From NCBI GenBank assembly GCA_030650995.1, contig JAUSCY010000072.1, positions 29,570-93,569 on the forward strand: a DNA stretch of 64,000 nt, written 5' to 3'. Source of the stretch: Sheuella sp. (lineage in GTDB: Bacteria > Pseudomonadota > Gammaproteobacteria > Burkholderiales > Burkholderiaceae_B). The position numbers and the translations under genes are program-made. This document shows positions 26,722 to 35,847 of the stretch, piece by piece. How positions within the stretch are numbered: position 1 is the stretch's first letter; each line of letters begins with the position of its first letter. The notes beneath the pieces were generated by a model, which was given only the letters and a program-made list of their open reading frames with translations, was not told the DNA's origin and made no database searches.

Positions 26722-27558
26722 ATGAACCCAGCAATCGAATCTCAATTCAACCCCCGTACGACCGTACCAGATGTAGGTATCTACACCGCTCGGGGGGATA
26801 AGCTCAGCGCCCAAGCACGCGCCAACTATGCGTTTGAATCTGATGTGCGCTATGGAAATGGCCCTCTTGCAGACCTCGACTTTTTCCCCGCCAAGTCAGC
26901 AGGACGCCCACTTGTTGTGTTTTTGCACGGAGGTTACTGGCGCGCCAGGGATAAAAAAGACTATAGCTTTGTCGTAAATGCCCTGCATTCAGCAGATTGC
27001 TCGGTCGTTGTCATGAATTACGACCTCTGCCCCGCTGTCAAACTCTCTCAAATCGTCCAGCAAGTCAAAGACGGCTTAGTATGGCTTGCCTCCCAGGCTG
27101 AACGCTGGGATTTTGACGCTAAACAAATTTTTGTCTCCGGACATTCGGCAGGCGCACATTTGCTTGCTGCGGTGCTGGCGCAGACAGGCCAGTCTTATCA
27201 GCTTCCTGCAGGCATCATTAAAAAGGCGTATCTGCTCAGTGGTGTCTACGACGTCGAACCTGTGCTGGAAATTTCCGTCAATGAGGAAATTCGGCTTTTA
27301 CCTGATGAGGTACACGCCATGAGCCCCTTGAGATTTAAATTCAGTCCGGAAACTTCGTACGAAATCTATGCCGGAGGTGGTGAGCCACGCGACTGGATTC
27401 GTGAGTCCAGCAGATTTGCCCAACATTTGAAAGAGCAAGGCTGTGCCGTCCAATATCAGACGATAGGTGACTTGAATCACTACTCCCTCATGTTTGAGTT
27501 TGAAACACCAGAGGGCCTTATTGCTTCACAAATTCGAAAAGACATCACACCGATCTAA
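26722..27558 (+). CDS. Alpha/beta hydrolase, kynurenine formamidase-like
   Basis: 278-aa cytoplasmic hydrolase. HGGYWRARDKKDYSF is the oxyanion/HGGYW motif of arylformamidases and carbamate-type esterases; the nucleophile elbow is SGHSAGAHL; the C-terminal His is in IGDLNHYSLM. Kynurenine formamidase cleaves N-formylkynurenine, but nearby kynureninase or dioxygenase genes are absent, so another amide or ester is likely. Divergent from the molybdenum hydroxylase operon and followed 16 bp later by a Bug receptor, making a joint catabolic unit plausible. Confidence 0.83.
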   Translation: MNPAIESQFNPRTTVPDVGIYTARGDKLSAQARANYAFESDVRYGNGPLADLDFFPAKSAGRPLVVFLHGGYWRARDKKDYSFVVNALHSADCSVVVMNYDLCPAVKLSQIVQQVKDGLVWLASQAERWDFDAKQIFVSGHSAGAHLLAAVLAQTGQSYQLPAGIIKKAYLLSGVYDVEPVLEISVNEEIRLLPDEVHAMSPLRFKFSPETSYEIYAGGGEPRDWIRESSRFAQHLKEQGCAVQYQTIGDLNHYSLMFEFETPEGLIASQIRKDITPI

Positions 27559-27574
27559 CAGTGAAGGATTGAAT

Positions 27575-28591
27575 ATGAATTTTACAAAACCCAGAGCATC
27601 CAGACTCGTGCTGCAATCATTGTTGGGATTGCTCGGTCTTTGTGCCGCGCAATCCTCATTCGCGCAAACAGCCTCTGCGAATAACGCCGCCGCCTATCCA
27701 TCCAAGGCGATCAGACTGATCGTTCCTTTCGCACCCGGTGGTGTCACTGATACCAGCGGGCGAATCGTGGCGGAAGGTTTGTCCAGACGTCTGAATCAGC
27801 AAGTCATCATCGAAAACAAGCCTGGTGCCTCAGGAAATATCGGCGCTCAGTTAGTGTCCACGGCCTTACCGGATGGCTATACGTTATTGCTCGCACTCGA
27901 TGGCACGCTGGTTATCAATCCACATGCTTATGAAAAAGTAGGCTTTAACGCACTTAAAGATTTCGCACCGGTCGCCAAGCTTGGCGACTCGGTGATCATA
28001 CTGGTTGCAAATCCGGGCCAGCCTTTTAAAACACTGAAAGACATGGTGACTGCATCCAAAGCAACACCCCAGGGACTATCTTTCGGCACCTCCGGCAATG
28101 GGAGCATTACCCATATAGCAGGCGAATTACTGAAAGAAAAATCCGGAGCAAATTTAGTACACATTGCTTACAAAGGCGGTGGCCCTGCCGCTGCAGACGT
28201 GACGGCGGGTCACACACCTCTAGCATTCAGCTCTGCTTCATCGGTGAGCCAGTACATCCAGTCTGGCAAGCTGATCGCATTAGGCGTACCAAGCGCAAAA
28301 AGATCAATCGCTTTTCCTGACATTCCGACGTTTACTGAGTCAGGCGTGCCTGGTGTCGAACTCAATTCATGGGTGGGGATTCTTGCACCGACTGGCACGC
28401 CAGCACCGATCATTGACAAACTCAACAGGGAAATCAACGCGGTGCTCGCAGACCCAGCGGTCAAGGAAAGATTACTTGTCTCGGGCATCATCGCCGCGCA
28501 AGGCAGTCCTGCGGACTTTGAGAAGGAAATTCAAAAAGACTATGCGCTCTATGGCAATGTCATCAAGCAAGCCGGCATCAAGGTCAATTAG
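27575..28591 (+). CDS. Bug/TctC-family receptor following the formamidase-like gene
   Basis: 338 aa from the ATG at 27575 (MNFTKPRASRLVLQSLLGLL) with AAGGA upstream; the ORF-track start is inside the previous gene. Signal peptide is cut near SFAQ. Family motifs: IRLIVPFAPGGVTDTSGRIV, IIENKPGASGNIGAQLVS, LSFGTSGNGSITHIAGEL and VHIAYKGGGPAAADV. Its 16-bp distance to the hydrolase implies one transcript, so the ligand may be that enzyme's substrate or a related acid. Confidence 0.93.
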   Translation: MNFTKPRASRLVLQSLLGLLGLCAAQSSFAQTASANNAAAYPSKAIRLIVPFAPGGVTDTSGRIVAEGLSRRLNQQVIIENKPGASGNIGAQLVSTALPDGYTLLLALDGTLVINPHAYEKVGFNALKDFAPVAKLGDSVIILVANPGQPFKTLKDMVTASKATPQGLSFGTSGNGSITHIAGELLKEKSGANLVHIAYKGGGPAAADVTAGHTPLAFSSASSVSQYIQSGKLIALGVPSAKRSIAFPDIPTFTESGVPGVELNSWVGILAPTGTPAPIIDKLNREINAVLADPAVKERLLVSGIIAAQGSPADFEKEIQKDYALYGNVIKQAGIKVN

Positions 28592-28607
28592 GATTCATCT
28601 CACATAG

Positions 28608-28635
28608 AAAAAAGGGCCTGAAATCACTCAGGCCC
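28608..28635. terminator. Bidirectional terminator between convergent Bug genes
   Basis: GGGCCTGA / TCAGGCCC, an 8-bp stem with a 6-base loop. AAAAAA on the left becomes a T-run for the minus-strand transcript; the plus side has a weaker TTATCTCATT. It sits between two convergent receptor genes. Confidence 0.8.
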
Positions 28636-28661
28636 TTATCTCATTAGTACCGCAATTTAAA

Positions 28662-29720
28662 TTAGCTTGCTTCGATTTTGATGTTGTTCTTCTTAATCAC
28701 ATCACTGAAAAGCAACGACGTCGCTTTCAGGTATCGCGCAAACTCTTCGCTTGGGCGATAGTCGTTTTCTACGGCGATTCGCATGAAAATCTCTGCAACA
28801 TCTGGCGACTTCATCACAGTACCCATGGCCTGGCTTAACTGCGCCACAATTTCTTTGGGCGTACCTTTAGGTACCAAAACACCAAGCCATGCACCCAGAT
28901 CAAATCCTGGTATGCCGGCAGCTGTCGCGAGAGGGGGAATGCCCGGCGTCACCACACTACCCTTTAAAAGCGAAACACCGTAAGCCTTGGCCCGGCCATC
29001 ACGCACAAAAGGCATCGTCGCAGCTGCGGTCTCCAGGCAATACGTTACACGCCCAGTCACAACATCGGTCAAAGCGGGTGATGAACCTTTATAGGGAACA
29101 TGCACGGCTTTCAATCCCAGTGCTGCGTTAAACGACTCGGCGATCAGATGCGCAGTCGCTCCCGTGCCTGAGGAAGCAAACGTGTACTTGCCAGGATTAT
29201 CTTTAATCAGCTTGACCAGCGCCGCAGCGTCTTTCGCAGGAAAATCTGGCGCGGTGACCAGGACATAAGGAGACAGGCCCATCATCGCTACAGGGATCAG
29301 ATCTCGCTCAGGGTCATACGGTGTAGGCTGAAACAAAGGCAAGACCGTAACGGGGCCACTGGAGCCAGCCAGGATCGTATATCCGTCACCAGCCGCCTTG
29401 GCAGCCATATCGGTGCCGATCATGCCGCCTGCTCCAGCCTTATTCTCCACTACGATCGACTGGCCAAGTACGCGCGTCAACCCCATTGCGAGCGCACGCC
29501 CACCTAGATCCGTTGCCTGGCCTGGTGGCCACGGCACAATCATTTTGATCGTTTTATTCGGGTAGGCACCCTGGGCTGCGGCATTGGCGGACAGTCCTAA
29601 TCCCGACGTCAAAGCTAGTGCCGAAGCAGCGCCCAGCATTTTCCTGCGAGACGGATTGTGATCTGACGTGGATAATTGCGTTTCAGATTGCACAACTTCT
29701 ACTTGTGGGTTTTTTTTCAT
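28662..29720 (-). CDS. Bug/TctC-family receptor with twin-arginine leader
   Basis: 352 aa; the start ATG has AGGAGA 8 bases upstream. The long leader carries a Tat-like motif (PSRRKMLGAASALALTSGL) rather than a plain Sec n-region, and is cut near AAAQ. Mature part: IKMIVPWPPGQATDLGGRAL, VVENKAGAGGMIGTDMAAKA, YTFASSGTGATAHLIAES and VHVPYKGSSPALTDV. Its start codon overlaps the start codon of the divergent acyl-CoA ligase (CATG). The PWPPGQATD pocket loop departs from the common PFxxGGxxD pattern, hinting at a distinct ligand. Confidence 0.92.
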   Translation of the reverse strand: MKKNPQVEVVQSETQLSTSDHNPSRRKMLGAASALALTSGLGLSANAAAQGAYPNKTIKMIVPWPPGQATDLGGRALAMGLTRVLGQSIVVENKAGAGGMIGTDMAAKAAGDGYTILAGSSGPVTVLPLFQPTPYDPERDLIPVAMMGLSPYVLVTAPDFPAKDAAALVKLIKDNPGKYTFASSGTGATAHLIAESFNAALGLKAVHVPYKGSSPALTDVVTGRVTYCLETAAATMPFVRDGRAKAYGVSLLKGSVVTPGIPPLATAAGIPGFDLGAWLGVLVPKGTPKEIVAQLSQAMGTVMKSPDVAEIFMRIAVENDYRPSEEFARYLKATSLLFSDVIKKNNIKIEAS

Positions 29721-31302
29721 GAATATCTCCTGGTCTTATTCTTTATACGTGCTCGCCGAGCGCTTTGGCGATCGGCCTGCAGTCATGGATAGTCTGGATC
29801 AGGCGCTTAGCTTTAATCAGTTGAATAAATTTGCACATGCAGTTGCAGCAAAACTTATCGCACTAAGTATCCAGCCGGGTCAAGCGATTGCATCCCTGTT
29901 ACCGAACTCCCTTGAAGCAGTCTGGACATCTTACGGTATTAGACTGTCTGGTGCAGCTGAAATTCCACTGAGCTGGGGGTATACCCTAGATGAAATACAG
30001 TGGTGTGAAACTCTGGCAAAGTTTGAATATATCCTGACAACACGCTCGCGTGAGGCTGAGCTTCAGGCGATGGGGTTTCGCACACTCTGTGTAGAAGCGA
30101 TGATCGCTATACACCATGCAAACACAATTCAGGATGTAGTAATCGATAGATTCCCTGCGGTGCGGGCGGAGCTGACTGGACGTATTCTTTTCACCTCAGG
30201 TACAACAGGCAAACCCAAGGGCGTTACCTATACGCACGGTGCCCGCTGGGCAGGTGAGCAACTGCTTAAAGCCACTCTTCCTTTTTTCCCCAAGCCGGGT
30301 GAAAAACTTCTCTTGATGACTCCCTTTGTTCATGGCGCTTCGCTACTGACTTATGCCTGGTGCGACTATGGTGGGACGGTTGTCCTTCATCAGGGCGTGG
30401 ATACAGACCGCATCTCACCGCTATTACAGCGTGGAGAAATCACAGCAATTTTTGCTCCTCCGACAGTACTGGCAAAAATCACTTCAGCATTTGAAGGTCA
30501 AATCTTCGATTCAATCCAGTGTGTGTTTACCGGCACCCAGCCTCTCACTGCCGCGCTTTATCAAAAGGCTAGCAAAATGTTTGGTCATAATATTCGCGTT
30601 ACTTATGGAAAATCAGAATGCGTCAATCCAATTACAGTACTGGACCCACAAGCCACGAGTGATTATTTTGCAGATCAGCGTAACGGTTCAGGCGCATGTG
30701 TCGGTTGGCCCGCTCCAGGAGTTGAAATAAAAATTGTTCAACATGAAACGACCGGACAAGTCATTTCCAGCACAGCGACTGAAGACGCAACGGACGGGGA
30801 AATTTACCTGCGTGCTTCACACATGTCAGCCGGGCTGATTGATCAAGATGGTTTCAGACCATATCTGCCTGATGGCTGGCACCAAACGGGAGACCTGGGA
30901 CACTTTGACGAACAGGGGCGCCTGATACTGACCGGACGGGTAGCAGATGTTATCAAGACTGGCGGCTATCGGGTCAACCCAGATGAAATAGAGGCCGTAC
31001 TCGCGCACAATCCATATGCGGCGCAGATTTGCGTCACCTCGATTCCCTCGGACTACTGGGGAGAAATCATCATTGCTGTTGCAGAAAGCGCTGATGCGAG
31101 ATGGCAAAATCATTGCCAGTCATTGTTGAGTACTATGTCTCGTCACAAACAGCCGCGTCACTATTTGTCTGTGGACAGTTTGCCACGTAATCCACAAGGG
31201 AAAATCAGCAGAAAACAAGTTAGCAAAATGATTCTCCAGAGGCATCAGTTGAAGGACGGCCCTTACCCCGAATTACTTGCTCTCGATCCGCAACCAGAAT
31301 GA
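29719..31302 (+). CDS. AMP-binding acyl-CoA synthetase family protein
   Basis: 527-aa adenylate-forming ligase. The P-loop-like motif is FTSGTTGKPKGVTYTHG; later motifs are TYGKSECVNPI (A5-like), GWHQTGDLGHFDEQGRLILTGRVADVI (A7/A8) and the A10 lysine in NPQGKISRK. It activates a carboxylic acid to an acyl-AMP and then usually the CoA thioester. The ATG at 29719 overlaps that of the divergent receptor, so its promoter must lie inside the receptor gene or it uses an in-frame start further upstream (29668). An MFS carrier follows after 4 bp, likely an uptake system for the acid. Confidence 0.88.
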   Translation: MNISWSYSLYVLAERFGDRPAVMDSLDQALSFNQLNKFAHAVAAKLIALSIQPGQAIASLLPNSLEAVWTSYGIRLSGAAEIPLSWGYTLDEIQWCETLAKFEYILTTRSREAELQAMGFRTLCVEAMIAIHHANTIQDVVIDRFPAVRAELTGRILFTSGTTGKPKGVTYTHGARWAGEQLLKATLPFFPKPGEKLLLMTPFVHGASLLTYAWCDYGGTVVLHQGVDTDRISPLLQRGEITAIFAPPTVLAKITSAFEGQIFDSIQCVFTGTQPLTAALYQKASKMFGHNIRVTYGKSECVNPITVLDPQATSDYFADQRNGSGACVGWPAPGVEIKIVQHETTGQVISSTATEDATDGEIYLRASHMSAGLIDQDGFRPYLPDGWHQTGDLGHFDEQGRLILTGRVADVIKTGGYRVNPDEIEAVLAHNPYAAQICVTSIPSDYWGEIIIAVAESADARWQNHCQSLLSTMSRHKQPRHYLSVDSLPRNPQGKISRKQVSKMILQRHQLKDGPYPELLALDPQPE

Positions 31303-31306
31303 ACCT

Positions 31307-32602
31307 ATGACCTCACATAAAAATAATAACGCAGCCTTTGAGACAACTTCTGTTAACAAGACACAACCAACTGGCGCAACAAGCGGGCTCATCGTAGTAC
31401 GAATTTTTCTGGCGTTCGCCTCTGGATATTTTTTGTCTTATGCATTGCGCGCAGTCAATGCTGCATTAGCACCGGTTCTTGCCGAAGATCTCAAACTATC
31501 CGCAGGCGAACTAGGCTGGCTATCCTCTGCATATTTTTTAGCTTTTGCAGCGATGCAAATACCAGTTGGCATCTGGCTTGATCGCTATGGTGCGCGTCGT
31601 ACCGAATCAGCACTCCTGATTGTGGCCGCGACGGGTGCGGCAATCGTAGGGGTGGGAGACTCTCTCTGGCTCAACTCACTTGGACGTATTCTGATTGGCG
31701 CGGGAGTCGCACCATGTCTGATGGCCTCTTATGCATACTTTCGACGCTGCTTTCCGCCAGCGCAGCAGCCGCGGCTCGTCATGGGGATGTTACTGGTTGG
31801 TGCAGCAGGTGCTCTGGCAGCGACACAGCCAGCACTGGCCATGGCTAACTGGATAGGCTGGAGACAGATCTACTTCATGTCAGCAGCCCTGCTGGCTTTG
31901 AGTGCGCTGGCCGTATACTTTCTGACGACAGACGCTGATCTTCAGTCACCCCAAGCGGGCGATCACACAGACAGCACTAACATCTGGAAGCTGACCACCC
32001 ACCCCGTCATGTTAAGGATCGTACCAGTCTGCATATTTACGATTGGTGGATTTTCTGCGATGCAGACCTTATGGGCAGGACCCTGGCTCACCCAGACGTT
32101 AGGTATGAGTCCCGATCAAGCCAGCATGGTCTTGCTCTACCTGAACGCATCACTCATGGTGAGTTATCTTGTAATGGGAACTGCGAGCCCATGGTTATTG
32201 AAAACAGGCCTGAGCTTGGCTAAGCAGTCTCTTATCGCATTAATCTGGATACCACTTGTTTTTATCAGCATGATTGTCTGGCAAAGTCAGGCGTCATGGA
32301 TATGCTGGCTTCTTTTTGCACCTGTTATTCCTGCAATGTTTTTGTTGCAAACACAAGCCGCCCTGGCCTTTCCCGGTAATGTGGCAGGCAGAATCCTGAC
32401 CACATCCAACCTGATGATTTTTGTCGGAACCTTCCTCGTGCAATGGGCAATCGGACTGGCGGTTGATACCTTCAATAAACTCGGGATGACACACGCAGCA
32501 GCTTTAAAAATGGCCTTTATCAGTCTGGTCGTCTTGCAAATACTGAGTCTGATCTGGTTTGTGATGCGCGCGCCTGAACGCGCATCACAGGTCAAGCAGT
32601 AG
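31307..32602 (+). CDS. MFS transporter
   Basis: 431 aa from the ATG at 31307, 4 bp after the ligase stop. About twelve hydrophobic segments; the loop 2-3 signature is GIWLDRYGARRTESAL. The N-terminal ~35 residues are polar and cytoplasmic. Close coupling with the ligase suggests it moves the ligase substrate across the inner membrane; the family (nitrate/sugar-phosphate-like MFS_1) does not fix the substrate. Confidence 0.88.
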   Translation: MTSHKNNNAAFETTSVNKTQPTGATSGLIVVRIFLAFASGYFLSYALRAVNAALAPVLAEDLKLSAGELGWLSSAYFLAFAAMQIPVGIWLDRYGARRTESALLIVAATGAAIVGVGDSLWLNSLGRILIGAGVAPCLMASYAYFRRCFPPAQQPRLVMGMLLVGAAGALAATQPALAMANWIGWRQIYFMSAALLALSALAVYFLTTDADLQSPQAGDHTDSTNIWKLTTHPVMLRIVPVCIFTIGGFSAMQTLWAGPWLTQTLGMSPDQASMVLLYLNASLMVSYLVMGTASPWLLKTGLSLAKQSLIALIWIPLVFISMIVWQSQASWICWLLFAPVIPAMFLLQTQAALAFPGNVAGRILTTSNLMIFVGTFLVQWAIGLAVDTFNKLGMTHAAALKMAFISLVVLQILSLIWFVMRAPERASQVKQ

Positions 32603-32626
32603 TTTCCAAGCGCTTGTTTCTCAGCA

Positions 32627-33598
32627 CTAGTCTTTGTTCGCCATACCCAGACGCTCAATCGTCTTTTTCTCAGTATAAAAACTATCTTTTGCGTATTTTG
32701 TGTAATCAGCCGTATTCATGTAAATAACTGGCTGGTCATACTGTTTGAAAACCGCAAGTACCGCTGGATCATCGAGTGTTTTCTTGAAGGTATCGTGAAT
32801 GACCTTTACAACTTTCGGATCCATTCCTTTGGGACCACAGACACCAAACGGTGAGTCCGAGACAGTTTCATAGCCAAGCTCATTGAGCGTTGGCACGTCA
32901 GGCCAGCGTGTCGTGCGCTTACTGCCATAGGTGGCAAGCAGCCTCAACTTGCCCGCATCGACCAATGGCCCCCATCCAGTCGAATCACTCATCGCCATGA
33001 CATGCCCCCCCAGGACAGCCTGAAGATTGTGGGCACTGCCCTTGAAGGGGATCTGGGAAAGCTTGATTCCCGCGCGTTGTGCAAACTCCTCGACTGCAAG
33101 ATGCGGGCTGGTACCGGTGCCGGGCGTGCCATAAGTGAATGTATCGGGATTCGCTTTGGCGAAAGCAACAAGATCTTTGATATTTTTAATCGGTGAGTCA
33201 ATCGGCACGACTAACCCGAACGTATAACCCGTCAGGCAGATAATCCAGGTAAAGTCCTTAAGTGTGTCGAACTGAACTTTTTGCATGTGTGGAATACGAA
33301 ACACACCGACCGGGATTTGCGCCAGCGTATAACCATCTGGTTTGGAGTTAATCAATTCAACCGCGCCAAGTGTGCCACCCGCACCAGGCTTATTCTCGAC
33401 AATCACACTTTGTCTCATAATTTTTCCTGCGCTTTCGGCCAGTGCACGCATGACAACATCTGTCGATCCACCCGCAGGCCAGGGGCAAATAAGCTTGATA
33501 GTGCGAGTGGGAAAAGTCTGGGCACTCGCATAACCTGGCAATAGTGATGTAGCAGCCAAGGCGGCTGTTGAAGCGAGAAAGTCACGGCGATCTGTCAT
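32627..33598 (-). CDS. Bug/TctC-family receptor with Tat-like leader
   Basis: 323 aa. The leader MTDRRDFLASTAALAATSLL has a twin-Arg DRRDFLA core as in Tat signals and is cut near ASAQ. Family motifs: IKLICPWPAGGSTDVVMRAL, IVENKPGAGGTLGAVELINS, FTYGTPGTGTSPHLAVEE, SQIPFKGSAHNLQAVL. It is convergent with the MFS gene (24 bp between stops) and divergent from the next Bug gene. Confidence 0.92.
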   Translation of the reverse strand: MTDRRDFLASTAALAATSLLPGYASAQTFPTRTIKLICPWPAGGSTDVVMRALAESAGKIMRQSVIVENKPGAGGTLGAVELINSKPDGYTLAQIPVGVFRIPHMQKVQFDTLKDFTWIICLTGYTFGLVVPIDSPIKNIKDLVAFAKANPDTFTYGTPGTGTSPHLAVEEFAQRAGIKLSQIPFKGSAHNLQAVLGGHVMAMSDSTGWGPLVDAGKLRLLATYGSKRTTRWPDVPTLNELGYETVSDSPFGVCGPKGMDPKVVKVIHDTFKKTLDDPAVLAVFKQYDQPVIYMNTADYTKYAKDSFYTEKKTIERLGMANKD

Positions 33599-33767
33599 TG
33601 TTGTCTCCTACCTTCTTTTATATGTTTATTAAACACATGGTAAATCCCGATTTACTCCTTGGCAAGCACAGACGTATTCTTTGGGCTGAGTAATTAAAGC
33701 AAGTAGTCGTTAAAGCGAGTGTTAAATATCCATCCTCGCTCACAAAGAAAATAAAAGTGAGAATTAC

Positions 33768-34742
33768 GTGAAAATAATGAAAAAACTCTTTACTGGCTGC
33801 GCGCTGGTATTGCTTGCAGGCTCAGCGTTGGCACAGACACCAACCTATCCCTCAAAACCTATCCGCTGGATCGTTCCCTACACACCAGGCGGGTTCACTG
33901 ACAATGTGACACGGTTGGTCACTGCAAGACTCCAGACATTGCTTGGTCAGACGATTGTGATTGAAAACAAGCCCGGGGCGAATTCAATTATTGGCGCCGA
34001 CATGGTGGCCAAGGCTAATCCCGATGGATATACCATTCTGACTGTCATCACCGCCCATGCAGCCAATGCAACTTTGTATGAGGGACGTTTGCCTTTTGAT
34101 CATTACAAATCACTTGCTCCAATTTCTCTGGTGGCGATCTCGCCTTTAATCCTGACCGTCAGTAAAGATTTTCCAGCCAAAAATGTAAGCGAACTCATTG
34201 CCTACGCCCGGGCAAACCCTGGCAAAGTGTCATTCGGCTCTTCAGGGGTTGGCTCAGCCGCACACTTGACTTCAGAATTGCTCGCCCATACAGCGGGCAT
34301 TCAAATGGTGCACATACCTTATAAAGGTACTGCACCCGCACTGGCGGATCTGATGGCAAACAATATCCAGATGCTTGTCGATGTGCCTAGCTCCATGATG
34401 CCTCACGTCAATAGCGGCAAGGTCAACGGTATTGGCATGTTCGCCAAGGATCGCCTGCCCGTTGCGAAAGATGTCCCCACCCTGCCCCAGTCAGGCGGAC
34501 CTGCAATCGTGTCCTCGAGCTGGGTCATGTTCCTGGCACCTGGCGATACACCTCCAGAAATAATCAACAAACTCTCGCAGGCCGTAAACGAAGTCGTTCA
34601 AACACCAGAGCTCAAAACCCGTTTTGCTGATCTGGGAATTATTGCAATTGGTAGCACTCCCGCGGAAACGAAAACTTTCCTGAAAGATGAAATCAACAAA
34701 TGGGGCCAAGTTATCAAGACAGCCAATGTGAAGGCTGAATAA
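33768..34742 (+). CDS. Bug/TctC-family receptor upstream of senB
   Basis: 324 aa with signal peptide MKIMKKLFTGCALVLLAGSA, cut near ALAQ. Motifs: IRWIVPYTPGGFTDNVTRLV, VIENKPGANSIIGADMVAKA, VSFGSSGVGSAAHLTSELLA, VHIPYKGTAPALADLM. It precedes senB by 32 bp on the same strand, so senB may be read through from the promoter of this gene; no terminator is seen between them. A functional link to selenium is not supported by the family itself. Confidence 0.92.
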   Translation: MKIMKKLFTGCALVLLAGSALAQTPTYPSKPIRWIVPYTPGGFTDNVTRLVTARLQTLLGQTIVIENKPGANSIIGADMVAKANPDGYTILTVITAHAANATLYEGRLPFDHYKSLAPISLVAISPLILTVSKDFPAKNVSELIAYARANPGKVSFGSSGVGSAAHLTSELLAHTAGIQMVHIPYKGTAPALADLMANNIQMLVDVPSSMMPHVNSGKVNGIGMFAKDRLPVAKDVPTLPQSGGPAIVSSSWVMFLAPGDTPPEIINKLSQAVNEVVQTPELKTRFADLGIIAIGSTPAETKTFLKDEINKWGQVIKTANVKAE

Positions 34743-34774
34743 CAGAAGGTTGAATAACACTCGCGTACGCTTAA

Positions 34775-35761
34775 ATGAAGAAGATCACGGTGACAACAAA
34801 TATCGTCATTGTCACCCCTGCTAAATCAGGTACCTTGCATGGCAACAGGACGACCGCGCTGCGCTGGGAGCAACACCTCTGCGCAGCGGGTTTCCAAACC
34901 GAAGTCCTGACAGACTGGCAGCAAGGCAATCAGGACATCATGATTGCCCTGCACGCTGCACGTAGCCATGCATCGATGCGTGCATGGAAACAGCATCATC
35001 CAGAAAAACCATTGATTCTTATCATGACAGGCACGGATTTATATCGTGACTTGTTTGCAGGTAATGCCCAAGCGCTGGCGTCACTGGCACTAGCCGATCA
35101 GATTGTTCTATTGCAGCCTGAGGCAATCAAATGCATTCCCGAGACGTATCATTCGCGCTGCCGAGTGATTTATCAGTCAGTTGCTGCCCGCCGCCGTATT
35201 CCAAAACACGGACGATGTTTCATGGTGACAGTTATTGGGCATCTTCGCGATGAGAAGGATCCCTTACGCACAGCCCACGCATTGCAGCGCATACCGAAAA
35301 CAAGCCGTATACAAGTTTTTCATCTGGGTATGTCCATGCAGGAAAAATATACGCATGAAGCACAGAGACTGGCTTCTCTGGATCAACGCTATCACTGGAT
35401 TGGTCCTCGCCGACATCAGGACACGATGCGCTGGCTTGCCAGCAGTGAACTGATGGTCATCTCAAGCATCATGGAAGGTGGTGCGCATGTTGTATCGGAA
35501 GCGATCGCCCTGGGCATCCCCGTGATTGCCTCCGACATTGATGGAAATCGTGGCCTGCTAGGCAATGACTATCCTGGATTTTTTCCTGTCGGCGATACCG
35601 CCTCACTATCAAACCTCTTAAGCCAGGCAGAGTCAGACCCCGCATACATGCATGCGCTGCATGAGTCACTCGAAAAACGACAGGAGCTTATCAATCCAGC
35701 GAGAGAGTACAGCGAGATTCTGAAGCTTGTCAATGAACTACTCGACAAGCAGAGTGCATGA
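34775..35761 (+). CDS. senB: Selenosugar synthase SenB (glycosyltransferase, TIGR04348-like)
   Basis: SenB joins selenophosphate-derived selenium to a UDP-sugar, making the selenosugar used for selenoneine. The 328-aa protein has the TIGR04348 / SenB layout: an N-terminal segment with GTLHGNRTTALRWEQHL, ALHAARSHASM, IMTGTDLYRDLF and then a GT4-like C-domain with GHLRDEKDPLRTA, YHWIGPRRHQDTM, SSIMEGGAHVVSEAI and GNRGLLG. SenA, SelD and EgtD genes within the next 7 kb, on the opposite strand, confirm the assignment. A start a few codons later (GTG, VTTNIVIV) is also possible. It converges on egtD with 74 bp between stops. Confidence 0.88.
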   Translation: MKKITVTTNIVIVTPAKSGTLHGNRTTALRWEQHLCAAGFQTEVLTDWQQGNQDIMIALHAARSHASMRAWKQHHPEKPLILIMTGTDLYRDLFAGNAQALASLALADQIVLLQPEAIKCIPETYHSRCRVIYQSVAARRRIPKHGRCFMVTVIGHLRDEKDPLRTAHALQRIPKTSRIQVFHLGMSMQEKYTHEAQRLASLDQRYHWIGPRRHQDTMRWLASSELMVISSIMEGGAHVVSEAIALGIPVIASDIDGNRGLLGNDYPGFFPVGDTASLSNLLSQAESDPAYMHALHESLEKRQELINPAREYSEILKLVNELLDKQSA

Positions 35762-35805
35762 TTCGGACTGTTTAGAACTTTACGTTTTACAACTGTTGTT
35801 CTTTA

Positions 35806-35847
35806 AGTTCAGCTTCAGATACGTGGAGTTCAGCCTCAGATACGTGC
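35806..35847. repeat. Tandem 21-bp repeat spanning the egtD stop
   Basis: AGTTCAGCTTCAGATACGTG(G) and AGTTCAGCCTCAGATACGTG(C) lie head to tail with two mismatches; the second copy contains the egtD stop codon. Looks like a small duplication of the 3' end of the gene between convergent egtD and senB. Confidence 0.7.

Noticed and set aside
35770-35820. Strong terminator between senB and egtD
   Set aside because: Short palindromes such as ACAACTGTTGT exist, but no stem with T-run could be built.
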